64,000 bases of DNA from ECT2AJA-110-A sp035399845 (GCA_035399845.1 DAOPJV010000019.1:30505-94504), one strand, 5' to 3'. Counted from the first letter of the stretch, positions 8,827 to 18,468 are shown. Made by a program: numbers and translations. The notes: a model not told the origin generated them from the letters alone.

Positions 8827-10262
8827 ACATGGCCCACGAGTGGTTGAGCACAAAATCACCGCTCTCACCTTGGGAAACGTGGACTCTGCTTTGTCTCGTT
8901 CGGCATCACGCGCGACAGGAATTCGTGGGGCAGATTGTGAGGGATCGCCTGGACGCCGAGGCACAGGCCATGGCGGCGGTCGGAGCCCTCGGACATCCGG
9001 ACCGACCTCAACAGGGCGTCGTGCCGGGAATGTTGGATTGGGAGTATTTCTTCCACGGTCGCGGTTGTTGCGTTACCCACCGAGTTCGCGGCGACGCCAT
9101 CGATGTCGACTTTTACGATTCGACGACCGACTGGGTGGATCCGTGGTTCTTTGTCCGCTTCCTGAAGTCTCTCAAGGATCCAGATTTCGTCGAAGGTCGA
9201 GTCGTTGCATTACATCCGACGATCTCAACCGTGAACCTGACCATCAAGCAACTCCTCGGCGCCGGATACCTGAAGAATCGGAACGAATCGTCTGTTTTTC
9301 GCTTGGCGTTCGACCACACGGATATGTTGCAGCATCTGAACGCCCTCGAATCATCATGGACCGACGCTTCTGTTCGTATGCAAATGGCAGCCGCTGTTGG
9401 CGATTGGTTCCTTGTGAAGGGCCTTGCGGACGATCAAGCTACCAGGATTGAAGCGGAATCGAACATTGCATCAAATCGGCAGGCTCGGGCGTCGTACCTT
9501 GCCCGCGAATTCAGCCGCGACTCGGATCAGCATGAGGCGCTTCACGGACTTGACGATCTCGAATCACCTATGCTGGCAAAACTGCTCAACGATGCGTTAA
9601 CTGGCTCCCCCAGCGGATCCATGTCCGTCGCATTGCAGATCATCACGAAAAACGGAAGTACCGAATGGACGCGACAACTTCAGTCCATCATAGCACGGGT
9701 CAATCCCAACGACCCAATCCCGGCGCCCCATGTATGGCTCGAAACTGCCCGGCTACTAATTGGTCTGGGCCAAGCCAACAGGGTTCAGAAGGCGATCACC
9801 CGAATAGAGTCCAACACACTGGGAGAAGCGGCGATTCTCGCGTTGGAGTACTTTCCTGATATTGCCATCGATCTGTTCAGACGGGCGCTTCGTTCGAAGA
9901 TCCCGATGTGTCGTATCGAGGCGTCGGCAGCCCTTGCGGTCATCGATCGACCGTGGAGTCGTTCCGAGCTGCTCAAGGTGCTGGACGAATCGACCGACCA
10001 CCTGATGACGTCAGAATGCCGCTCGGCTTTGATGCAGACGCACTCGGAAGCGTGTCACAAACGCGTGATGCGCTGGGAGGCGGAGAATCCTCGCGAGCCA
10101 GAGACCGGGCGATTCTTGTCGATGACGGAATTCGCACTGAGGAACAGCGACACGTGGATTCAATGGGAAATACAGAAGCTGCATGACCGCGTTGTACGCC
10201 TGCGGGACATCGAACCCACTACTCCCCAAAAGCGGCGATGGCGTTGGTGGCCCCGAGGTTAA
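8763..10262 (+). CDS. Large protein of unknown family, possible immunity-like N-terminus and alpha-repeat C-terminus
   Basis: A 499-residue cytoplasmic protein starting MTAFLSEICNRLS. The ATG at 8763 is favoured because the paralogous stub at 1856 starts at the same place; an open frame continues upstream to 8625. About residues 80-130 contain YFFHGRGCCVTHRV followed by DAIDVDFYDS, a pattern like small uncharacterised domains often found near polymorphic-toxin immunity genes; that link is a guess. The second half is a series of amphipathic helix pairs (ILALEYFPDIAIDLFRRALR, IEASAALAVIDRPWSRSELL) resembling HEAT-type repeats. It lies between R1b and R2b. Confidence 0.6.
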   Translation: MTAFLSEICNRLSTITAGNGGDMAHEWLSTKSPLSPWETWTLLCLVRHHARQEFVGQIVRDRLDAEAQAMAAVGALGHPDRPQQGVVPGMLDWEYFFHGRGCCVTHRVRGDAIDVDFYDSTTDWVDPWFFVRFLKSLKDPDFVEGRVVALHPTISTVNLTIKQLLGAGYLKNRNESSVFRLAFDHTDMLQHLNALESSWTDASVRMQMAAAVGDWFLVKGLADDQATRIEAESNIASNRQARASYLAREFSRDSDQHEALHGLDDLESPMLAKLLNDALTGSPSGSMSVALQIITKNGSTEWTRQLQSIIARVNPNDPIPAPHVWLETARLLIGLGQANRVQKAITRIESNTLGEAAILALEYFPDIAIDLFRRALRSKIPMCRIEASAALAVIDRPWSRSELLKVLDESTDHLMTSECRSALMQTHSEACHKRVMRWEAENPREPETGRFLSMTEFALRNSDTWIQWEIQKLHDRVVRLRDIEPTTPQKRRWRWWPRG

Positions 10263-10264
10263 AA

Positions 10265-10295
10265 GAGGCTTGTTTCGGCTCGCCGGTCGACGAGG
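10265..10295 (+). repeat. Third copy of the GAGGCTTGTTTCGGC motif
   Basis: GAGGCTTGTTTCGGCTCGCC followed by GGTCGACGAGG matches the motif at 1742 and 8649 within R1, with two or three changes. It begins right after the stop of the 8763 gene, so the R1-gene-R2 unit is bracketed by this motif on both sides. Confidence 0.6.
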
Positions 10296-10472
10296 GCCTC
10301 CCGCCAATTGGGAACCTGGTATTCGGTAACGTGACCCCAACGGCACAATCCGAGACGTCATCTCAGCGTGCGAGTTTCGGAACTGGTCAGTCGGTAGCCC
10401 CGCCATGCTCTCGGCGGGATCGGAAACCGCCGCAAGGTGAGGCGTGTTTTGGATTCGATTCGACGCCTGTCC

Positions 10473-10785
10473 CTACTTCGACGGCGGAATCGGCCAGGCC
10501 GTTTGCACACCTTCAAACGTGATCTGCGTCGCCTGCTCGCGGGTAATGTTGTACTTCTTGCAGATTCGCTTGATGTACTTCTCTTCGAGCCGTTGTGCCT
10601 TGTCGCCATCGAACTTACAAACGTCGTCGGCGTTGGCCCCCGCCTTGTCCATCGCCCGATCCTCGGCTTCGACCAGCCGCTAGAAGTCCTTCTTTCGTTG
10701 CTCTTCCGTCAGGTCGAATCGATCCGCATCGGGTTCCTTTTTTGCTTGCCTTTGCCGTCCGTGAACAGCAACTGGCCGCCCCGGG
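10473..10785 (-). pseudogene. Decayed paralogue of the 6287-6760 gene (within repeat R2b, 10304-10785)
   Basis: Read on the minus strand, it encodes a C-terminal helix EEKYIKRICKKYNITREQAT ending PIPPSK, clearly the same protein as at 6287. It is broken in two ways. The codon at 10680-10682 is TAG where the intact copy has TAC (Tyr in FYRLVEAEDRA), and about 45 bases present in the intact copy (around 6550-6600, encoding ISEERLAIMFEP) are missing. The 3' flank with its hairpin is conserved back to 10304. Between 10786 and 10889 nothing is recognised. Confidence 0.8.
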
Positions 10786-10889
10786 GAACTCAAGCCGCAG
10801 GATCGCCGTGTCGCCGCCCGCCCGGAGGGCCCGCTCAGACCGCCGTGCAAACCGGTTGACGCGCGGCGTCGTCCGGCAATTCGGCGGAA

Positions 10890-13800
10890 TTACGGCGCCA
10901 GCAGTAATTCGATCAGTGACTGCACATCGAGGCCATCGGCTGTTCCGTCGTTATTCGTGTCGGCTGCGCAGAGTGTGTCCGCGCCGGCTTCCGTGGGCGC
11001 GATCAATACCGACACGAATGTCGGCACGTCGTTCGCGTCGACGATCGCGTCGCCGTTGACGTCGCCGGTCTTGCGATTCGGGCACGTGTCGCAGGCGTCG
11101 GGGACGCCGTCGCCATCGCTGTCGACGCCGTCCGACTGCGCTTCAAATGCGCCGATGTCGAGGTAGGTCAGACCGCCCGCGCCGGTGTCGGGGACGCAGC
11201 TGTCGAATGTGCGCGCCGCCCCCTCGAGATCGGTCGCCCCGCCACCAACTGCGACGTATGCAGCGTGGTCGGCGGCGTCGATGCAGGGCGAAGCGGCGTC
11301 CAGTCGCAAGTCGTCGTCCGCGGTTCCGGGAATACCGTCGGCGCCATTTGAATCGACGAAGACGGGATCCGAATCGATGTTGCCGGCGCCGTTGTAGCCG
11401 CCCATGACGTCGGAATAGGTGGCGGTCAGCGAACCGGGAAGAAGGCCACTGGCCTTGTAAAACTGACTCGTCGCGCCAGTACCCGTGCTGTCGCTGTTAT
11501 CCCAGACAACTCCGTTTCGGATCGTCGGGTGACTCAGTTGGATACTGGCCACAGCGCCGCCGCGACTGCCCGCGCCGTTGCGTACGAACGTGCAGTTCAC
11601 CAGCTCGGGGTCGCTGAGATTGACGGCGTATGCGGCCCCTCCGTGTATCGTCGCTGTGTTGTCGGAGAACAGGCAGTTGATCACTCGTGGGTTACTGACA
11701 TCCTTGCAGCCCAGTCCGCCCCCGCGTTCGGCCGTGTTGCCGCGCACAATGCAGTACTCAATCGTAGGGCTGGCGGCCCTGCAGAAGAGACCGCCGCCGT
11801 GCGCGTCGTCGGCGGAGCCCAGCGCGCTGCCGCCCGTGACTGTAAATCCCCTCAGCCTGGTCTGCAGCGATTCGTTGTCGATACACTGCACAGCGTGTAG
11901 TCCTCCGGCGCCGTCAATGATGGTGTCGCGCGGATCGCCGCTGGTCGATTGCAGCGTGATTTCCCTGCCGAAAAATCGAATGGACTCCGTGTAGGCGCCG
12001 GGATCGGCTTCGATCAGGTCGCCGTTTGCGGATGCGTCAATCGCCTCCTGCAGCGTGGCGTAGTCCACACTCTGCGTGCGGTTATGTACGGGCAACGTTT
12101 CGCACCCGTCGGGAATTCCGTTGCCGTTGAGGTCAACACCGTCATCGAAACCCGGGCAGAGGTCGCAACCGTCAGGGACGCCATCGCTGTCTGAGTCGAG
12201 GTTGTCGTCGAAATCCGGGCAGAGGTCACAGCCATCGGGTACGCCGTCGATGTCCGCGTCGAGATTGTCATCGAATCCCGGGCAGGCGTCGCAACCATCG
12301 GGAACACCGTCGGTGTCCGCATCGAGGTTGTCGTCAAATCCGGGGCAGATATCGCAGCTATCGGGCGCGCCGTCACTGTCGCTGTCCGGACCGTCGTCCT
12401 GCCGCTCATACGCGCCGATATCCAGATAGGCGGGCGAACCGAAGCCGGAGTCCGCCGTGCAACTGTCGAACGTTCGCGGATTGCCGACAAGATCGGTCGC
12501 GCCGCCGCCGATCGCGGTGTACGCGTCGAAGTCGGCGGCGTCGATTCCGAGCGAGCCGGGGGCCAGCGCGTAGTCGCCACCCGCGGCATCGACGAATGTT
12601 GGCGCGCCATCGATGTTCACGCCGCCGGCGCCGGGGAACAGGCAGTGGTCGGCGTCGATCACGCCGGCGCTGGACGTTTCGATCGCCCCGTCGATGGCCG
12701 TGTTCACGCAACTGGCGGTTGTGGCGATGACACGAATGGCATAGCCGTCGGTCGTTCCAGTCGCCGAGATGGTGCTGTTCACGATTGAATACGGCGCGGT
12801 GTAGCCGAAGACGGCCGCGTTGGTTGTGTTGTCGGCCACAAGACACTGGAGCAGCAACACGGGACCTGCAGAAAAGTTGGCGAAGATGGCGGCATTGGCG
12901 TCGACACCACCGGTGAAGACGCAACGGTCAAACACGGGGCTCGATGTATAGCTGATCCGCACATGCGCCCCTCCATTCCCGGCGCCCGGGCCGCCATTGC
13001 CCACGAAGTTCACGCGGCGGAACACGGGCGAAGCGCTCTCGATCACGACGGCGCCGCCGCCAGTTTCGGTGTTCACGCCATTGCGGATCGTGAGATCCGA
13101 GATCACCGTCGCGCTCGTCTGGCCGCCGGCAGCGAAATGAAGAATCGGGTGCGCCGAATTCGAGGAACCGCCGCCGTCGACAATCGTGAGGTCGCGGCCG
13201 GCGCCGACCAGGGTCAGATTCACACCGGCGGGAAACGTGATGTCGTCTTCATAGAACGTACACGCGCCGAGTTCGATGACATCGCCGTCGCCGGCCGCGT
13301 CGAGGGCGGCCTGAATATTCGGGTACGCGGCATTCTGCGTGACGTTGGCTGCGTTCGGCGCCTCCGGACAGGCGTCGCAGCCATCGGGTACGCCGTCTCC
13401 GTCGGTGTCGATATTGTCGTCGGAGCCGGGGCAGATGTCGTCAGCGTCACACACGCCATCGCCATCGGCGTCGGCGCAGGGCGCGACTTCGTCTGCGCCC
13501 AGGTCGACCGTGCCGAGGATGATGCGATTGTCGCCGTCGATGTCCGTGATCAGGCCGGCGGTCGTCGCCGCGTCATTGTTTCCGACATCGATCGCGACGC
13601 TGTCGGACGCGAGGTGATAGTCGCCGTTCGTCGTCGGCGCGTTGGTCGAACTCATCAAACTGACAAAGACCGAGTCGCCGCCGCTCAGCGTCAGGTTGCC
13701 GCCGTTGTCATTGACCACGCCGGCGCCCGTGACGCCTGCCACGCCGCCTGCGATTCCGGTGAAGTCAATGTTCAGCGCGCCGTCCACGACGATCGGCGGG

Positions 13801-16800
13801 TAGTCGCCTGTTGATGAGTTGCCATATATCAAGCTGTTGCGCACCGTGACATTGCCGGTAGGCCCGACGTTGACGCCGCCAAGCGCGTTCGAGGCGTTGC
13901 CGGCGACCGTGCTATTCACCATCGTGAGCGCCCCATTGGCATAGACGCCGCTTCGGGCGTTTCCAGTGATCATCGTGTTGGTGATGGTGGCCTGGCCGGC
14001 CTGATGGGCGACGGCGATCGCACCGCCGAAATCGCTTTGATTCCCGGCAATGATCGAGCGGTTCACGATGAGTTCGCCGCCGTATGTTAGTTCGATTGCG
14101 CCGCCGTTACCGCCATTGGGAGAGCTATTTCCGGTTATTGTGACACGATCGAGCGACGCATGCCCAAGAGCCAGGAATATGGCGCCACCGTGCCCCGGAC
14201 CCTCGTTGTCCGTGAGGACGCTGTCGGACATGGTGAGCTCGCCACGATTCACGTACACGGCGCCACCGCCGCGATAGTTCGGGGTTGCGCCCAGGTCCGA
14301 GAGGCCGTTTCGCAGCGTCGACTCATGGAGCGTCAAATCGCCGGTTGCGCCGATGCTGACGAGGCGAAATGCCTCTGTCGCCGATGCGTCCCGTTCGATG
14401 ACGTGTCCCTGGCCTTCGATCACGATCGGCGTCACCACCACGGGCAGGCCCGCGGCGCCATAGGTGTTGTTTTCAGCGACAGTCAGTGTGATGTCGGCGT
14501 CCAGGTAGATTGTGTTGGGATCGGGCTGGTTGTTTGCGCACACCATTGCGTCAATCAGCTCCTGGGCCGTCGCTACCGTCGATTGGAAATTCGCACACGT
14601 ATCGCAGGCGTCCGGAACGCCGTCGTCATCGATGTCAGCATTGTCGTCGAAGCCCGGGCAGGCGTCGCATCCGTCCGGAACGCCGTCGCCGTCGGTGTCG
14701 ATGTTGTCGTTTCCGCCGGGGCAGATGTCGTCAGCATCACACACACCATCGGCGTCGGCGTCCGGGCAGAGGCCGACCATGACGGAACCGGGCGCGCCGG
14801 AGCTGTACGTGATGGACCAGTTCCGGCCGTCCGGGAAGATAACGGAGTCGAACGTCCCGCTCAGGTTGGCGGCCGAGACGATGACGAAGGAGTCGTTCGG
14901 CGACGCCGTGAAACCGCCCAGATAGCTCAGATCGAGCGTGCCGGCCAACACGGCCGTGCCGGAGACGACGAGTCGATCAAAGTCGTTCTGCGCGGCGAGT
15001 TCAATCGCCAGGGTTGCGTTGGGATTGAAGCTGACGTCGCCCAGCGTCAGTTCACCTGTCGACGCGCCGGGCGCTACCGTCCCGCCGGCGTTGACGACGG
15101 TCATGCCCGCGGCCGCGACGCCGCCCAGCGTGCCGCCGGAGTTCACTGTCACGCCGCCGCCGCCGGTGGCGGAACCGCTCGCGCTATTTGCCAGCACTGT
15201 TCCACCATCGATCACGGCGCCGCCCGAGTAGGTGTTGGCGTTGCGCAGTTCGAGGGTCCCCGCGCCCACTTTGCGGATCGAACCCGGCCCGCCCGAAGCG
15301 TCTTCGATCAGCGCGTCGACCACCGAGCCGCCGTCGTTCGCGCCGACGGTCAGGGCTGCGCCGGAGACCGGGTCGGAAATCGAGATCACATGGGCTTCGG
15401 CGTCGCCATCGATGAGCGTGTCTGTGGAGAGCGTGGCGTTGGAGATGTCGATGGTCCCGCGCCGCAGCAGGATCGTCTGATCCGCGACGACATTGCCGCC
15501 GGAAAGGACTGACAACGATCCTGCCGCTCCATCGTCGCCGGCCAGGTCGCCGATGCGGATGCGGTCGGCGTTGATCGTCCCGTCGAGTTGGGCGATCACT
15601 TCGGCGCCGCCGGCGCCCGACGGGCCGATATCGAGACGCGGCGTCACGAGCGTTGAGCCACTGTCCTGGATTGTCAGAATCGCATTGCTTGTGAGCACCG
15701 CGCGGTTTAATCCGCCGACGCCGGTGAGTGTCACGACGGCGCCGGCTTCTATGGTCGCGGCGCCCGTGCCGCTGACGTGGAGCGCATTTGCGGACTCGCC
15801 ATTCAGATTGAAGACCCCGCCACGAATGTTGGCGTTGCCCGCCGCGGCCTGCAGGACATCGGTGTCGCCTCCGCCGTCGATGTTCATAACGCCGCCGCCG
15901 ATGTTGCGCAATGTGTCGAGATTGGCCAGGCTCCCGGCCAGCGTGAGCGCGCCGGTTCCCACCTTGGTGAGCGAGCCACCGCCACTGAGAACGCCCGAAT
16001 AGGTTGTGTCGGCGTTGTTGGCGCCGACGCTGATGGTCTGCGCGCCGATGTTCAGATTGCCCACACCGGCCAGTCCGCCGAGATTGGCGTCGACGTCGTT
16101 GATCACGACGTCCAGGCCGTTATCGACGTTGATGGAAACCGTGGAATTCTGCAGAGCGTCGGCGTTTGCAACGATGATTCTGCCAGAGTCGATGTCGGTC
16201 GTGCCGGAGTAGGTATTGGCGGCGGTGAGCCTGAGCGAACCAACCCCGACCTTGGTGAATCCCAATTGGCCCCCGGAATCGCTGATCACCCCCGATTGCG
16301 TGGCCTGGCCGCCGCCCATCTGGAACGTGAAGTTGTCGCTGAAGGTCCGGGTAATGGCGTTCGCAACGTTGACACCGTTGCCGTAGGCAAGCGTTCCGCT
16401 GGAAGCGGTAATGTCACCGGCGCCTGCGGCCGCGCTATCGCGGAGTTCGAGCCTGCCGTTGAGCACAGTCACGCCACCGGTGAAGGTACTCGCGCCGGAG
16501 AGAATCTGGCTGCCGGACGTCAGTTTGAGCAGCGATCCCGCGCCGGAGATCACGCCACTGTAATTGGTTCCCGTCCCAAACAGCGACAGAGTCTGGGAAC
16601 CGATGTCGAGGCCGCCTGCGCCTTCGAGACCACCGACGTTGGCGTTGACTGCGTTCGTCACGATGTCCAGCCCGTTGTCGGTGTTGATCTGCACCGTCGC
16701 GTTCTGCAGGGCGTTGGCGTTGGCCACGATAACGCTGCCGTCATCGATCACTGCGTCGCCGCTGAATGTGTTCGCGTGCGTCAGCGTCCAGGAACCGGCG

Positions 16801-17969
16801 CCGACCTTATTGAAGCCGCCCGTTCCGGTCAGTTGGCCGGCAAAGGTGGTGGGCTGGCCGCCGGGGCTCGTCTGACCAACAATCAGCGCGATCCCGAAGG
16901 GCGGATCGGTCAGGTCAATGGCGCCTCCGGCATTGCTGAGGATAGTCCCGGTGGCCAATGTACCGGCGTCAATGGTCAGCGTGTTGCTGTTGAGCGTGAC
17001 CTGACCGCCGGCTCCCCCCAGTGGGTTCACATTGAGTAACGCTCCGTTGACCACGAAGACGCCGCCACCAGTGAGAATCAGATCGGCGTCGCCCTCGAGC
17101 GTCGCGTTGTTGCCGCTGAAGCGCAGTTCTCCGGACGCCACGGTGATGGAGTTCATCCCGCTGACTGCGCCCGAGAGCGTGAATTGGTTCGTTCCCGAGT
17201 ATTCGAATGCGGCCCCCATGAAACCCGAGCCGGTCAGATTTCCGGAGAACGTGCGATCGCCGCCAACGCCGCCAACGTTGAGCACGGCGCCGCCTATATC
17301 AAGTGTGCTGTCGCCCTCCAGGGCGCCGAGATTGGCAATGGCCAGCCCGCTGACGTCCAGGCCGTGGTTCTGAGTCAGCGTGACAACAGCATTGGCAAAA
17401 GCGTTCGAATTGCCGAGTGTCGTGACACCGGAGTGAATCGTGAAGTTACCGGTATAGTCGTTGGCGTGGCTGAACGTTACATCGCCGAACATGTCAATCT
17501 GCTCGCCGCCGCCCAGGTTTGCGTAGACCGTGAACACGGCGCCGATGTTCTCCCACGCGCCGGGCGCCGCCTGAATCAGGCTGATTCCGTTGCCGCCGTC
17601 GGGATCACTGGTACCGTCGTGGAACGTTACTGATTCACCCGCTGCGGTCATATCCAGATCGCCATTCAGGCGTATGATGCCGCTCCCGCCGGAGTTGCTG
17701 TCGAAGCTGTAGTCGGCTCCACTGTCGAGGGTAAACCTCAGCGCGCCGACATTCCGGTCTCCGCCGCGCAGATCGATGTTGCGATGACTTCCAGTGCTGT
17801 CGAAATTCGCTCGGGCAACCGTCGAATCCGGAAAGCCGGGCTGGTTGGTCCAGTTGCCGCTGTTGTCCCAGTTGTTGTTCTGGTTCCCGGTCCAGTTGAA
17901 AGGCGTCTGGGCCGCCGCAGGAAGCGTCAGCGAGAGCAAGAGCCCCAGCGTTGTCAGTCGAGCGTACAT
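10890..17969 (-). CDS. Giant secreted multi-repeat protein with dockerin-like C-terminus
   Basis: A 2359-residue protein. The start at 17969 follows AGGAG at eight bases and gives a signal peptide MYARLTTLGLLLSLTLPAAA. Order of parts: about residues 30-1060, autotransporter-associated beta-strand repeats (GAGTLELRNANTYSGGAVID type, at least ten); about 1066-1123, thrombospondin type-3 Ca-binding repeats (DADGVCDADDICPG); 1130-1490, a right-handed beta-helix; further TSP3; 1540-1856, a second beta-helix; 1856-1960, a block of about five TSP3 units; 1963-2276, a third beta-helix with RGGGLGCK-type coils; 2303-2358, a dockerin-like EF-hand pair (GDVNGDAIVDANDVPTFVSV and AADTNNDGTADGLDVQSLIE). 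It is probably a cell-surface or exported adhesin stabilised by calcium. No enzymatic motif is seen. Confidence 0.9.
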   Translation of the reverse strand: MYARLTTLGLLLSLTLPAAAQTPFNWTGNQNNNWDNSGNWTNQPGFPDSTVARANFDSTGSHRNIDLRGGDRNVGALRFTLDSGADYSFDSNSGGSGIIRLNGDLDMTAAGESVTFHDGTSDPDGGNGISLIQAAPGAWENIGAVFTVYANLGGGEQIDMFGDVTFSHANDYTGNFTIHSGVTTLGNSNAFANAVVTLTQNHGLDVSGLAIANLGALEGDSTLDIGGAVLNVGGVGGDRTFSGNLTGSGFMGAAFEYSGTNQFTLSGAVSGMNSITVASGELRFSGNNATLEGDADLILTGGGVFVVNGALLNVNPLGGAGGQVTLNSNTLTIDAGTLATGTILSNAGGAIDLTDPPFGIALIVGQTSPGGQPTTFAGQLTGTGGFNKVGAGSWTLTHANTFSGDAVIDDGSVIVANANALQNATVQINTDNGLDIVTNAVNANVGGLEGAGGLDIGSQTLSLFGTGTNYSGVISGAGSLLKLTSGSQILSGASTFTGGVTVLNGRLELRDSAAAGAGDITASSGTLAYGNGVNVANAITRTFSDNFTFQMGGGQATQSGVISDSGGQLGFTKVGVGSLRLTAANTYSGTTDIDSGRIIVANADALQNSTVSINVDNGLDVVINDVDANLGGLAGVGNLNIGAQTISVGANNADTTYSGVLSGGGSLTKVGTGALTLAGSLANLDTLRNIGGGVMNIDGGGDTDVLQAAAGNANIRGGVFNLNGESANALHVSGTGAATIEAGAVVTLTGVGGLNRAVLTSNAILTIQDSGSTLVTPRLDIGPSGAGGAEVIAQLDGTINADRIRIGDLAGDDGAAGSLSVLSGGNVVADQTILLRRGTIDISNATLSTDTLIDGDAEAHVISISDPVSGAALTVGANDGGSVVDALIEDASGGPGSIRKVGAGTLELRNANTYSGGAVIDGGTVLANSASGSATGGGGVTVNSGGTLGGVAAAGMTVVNAGGTVAPGASTGELTLGDVSFNPNATLAIELAAQNDFDRLVVSGTAVLAGTLDLSYLGGFTASPNDSFVIVSAANLSGTFDSVIFPDGRNWSITYSSGAPGSVMVGLCPDADADGVCDADDICPGGNDNIDTDGDGVPDGCDACPGFDDNADIDDDGVPDACDTCANFQSTVATAQELIDAMVCANNQPDPNTIYLDADITLTVAENNTYGAAGLPVVVTPIVIEGQGHVIERDASATEAFRLVSIGATGDLTLHESTLRNGLSDLGATPNYRGGGAVYVNRGELTMSDSVLTDNEGPGHGGAIFLALGHASLDRVTITGNSSPNGGNGGAIELTYGGELIVNRSIIAGNQSDFGGAIAVAHQAGQATITNTMITGNARSGVYANGALTMVNSTVAGNASNALGGVNVGPTGNVTVRNSLIYGNSSTGDYPPIVVDGALNIDFTGIAGGVAGVTGAGVVNDNGGNLTLSGGDSVFVSLMSSTNAPTTNGDYHLASDSVAIDVGNNDAATTAGLITDIDGDNRIILGTVDLGADEVAPCADADGDGVCDADDICPGSDDNIDTDGDGVPDGCDACPEAPNAANVTQNAAYPNIQAALDAAGDGDVIELGACTFYEDDITFPAGVNLTLVGAGRDLTIVDGGGSSNSAHPILHFAAGGQTSATVISDLTIRNGVNTETGGGAVVIESASPVFRRVNFVGNGGPGAGNGGAHVRISYTSSPVFDRCVFTGGVDANAAIFANFSAGPVLLLQCLVADNTTNAAVFGYTAPYSIVNSTISATGTTDGYAIRVIATTASCVNTAIDGAIETSSAGVIDADHCLFPGAGGVNIDGAPTFVDAAGGDYALAPGSLGIDAADFDAYTAIGGGATDLVGNPRTFDSCTADSGFGSPAYLDIGAYERQDDGPDSDSDGAPDSCDICPGFDDNLDADTDGVPDGCDACPGFDDNLDADIDGVPDGCDLCPDFDDNLDSDSDGVPDGCDLCPGFDDGVDLNGNGIPDGCETLPVHNRTQSVDYATLQEAIDASANGDLIEADPGAYTESIRFFGREITLQSTSGDPRDTIIDGAGGLHAVQCIDNESLQTRLRGFTVTGGSALGSADDAHGGGLFCRAASPTIEYCIVRGNTAERGGGLGCKDVSNPRVINCLFSDNTATIHGGAAYAVNLSDPELVNCTFVRNGAGSRGGAVASIQLSHPTIRNGVVWDNSDSTGTGATSQFYKASGLLPGSLTATYSDVMGGYNGAGNIDSDPVFVDSNGADGIPGTADDDLRLDAASPCIDAADHAAYVAVGGGATDLEGAARTFDSCVPDTGAGGLTYLDIGAFEAQSDGVDSDGDGVPDACDTCPNRKTGDVNGDAIVDANDVPTFVSVLIAPTEAGADTLCAADTNNDGTADGLDVQSLIELLLAP

Positions 17970-17997
17970 TACGTCATCTCCTAACTTTTCCGACAAT

Positions 17998-18276
17998 TCA
18001 CGTAATCATCGATCCTTCGGCCCCGCCGACAGGCAAATCTCCGCGAAGCCTGAGTTCCCGGAATGCCCGGTCAACCCTCCTGGTTCTTCGCGGACAGATC
18101 GCATAGCCGAGCAGCGCCGTTACAGACAGTTGCGAGTCGAGCAGGTCGATTGTTCCGTCGCCGTTCATGTCGCCGAGGGGGTGTGACGGACAATTGGCGC
18201 TCGCGTAGTCGGCGCCATCGCCCGGCATGAAACCAGCTACCGCTCCCGCGAAATCGTGTTGACGTTGCAACTGCAT
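17998..18276 (-). pseudogene. Orphan dockerin-like fragment
   Basis: In a 92-codon frame just upstream of the giant gene, GDMNGDGTIDLLDSQLSVTA is a good single EF-hand of the dockerin-like type found at the C-termini of secreted proteins here, preceded by GDGADYASANCPSHPL. The rest of the frame is Arg-rich and not protein-like, there is no signal peptide, and the second EF-hand is missing. It is more likely the remnant of a lost secreted-protein gene than a functional small gene. The stretch from 18277 to 18468 otherwise shows only the palindrome noted next. Confidence 0.4.
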
Positions 18277-18408
18277 TTCGAATGCTCCCCGCCTGTTCGA
18301 GCGTTACCGCAGCAACCTCGGCATTGCGAAGCCTGTTCCCCCATTGACCACACCGAAACGCCGTGGGACGTGACACGCAATCCTGAAAAAACCTGTAACC
18401 CATTGCAA

Positions 18409-18422
18409 AATAAGGCCTTATT
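18409..18422. promoter_or_regulatory. Perfect 14-bp palindrome upstream of ECF sigma gene
   Basis: AATAAGGCCTTATT is an exact inverted repeat in an A/T-rich pocket, 46 bases before the sigma factor start at 18469. Its position suits an operator or promoter element, but no cognate regulator is known from the window. AAAAAACCTGTAACCC lies about 10-25 bases further upstream. Confidence 0.3.
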
Positions 18423-18468
18423 ACCTAAGCTGTGGTGAGGCCGAAGAGGGAAGGCGCCCGTTCAACCG

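Noticed and set aside
14160..15512. 450-codon plus-strand open frame opposite the giant protein gene
   Set aside because: It mirrors the GC-rich repeats of the minus-strand gene; its translation is Arg/Ala/Val-rich with no domain, and the opposite strand has clear domains throughout.
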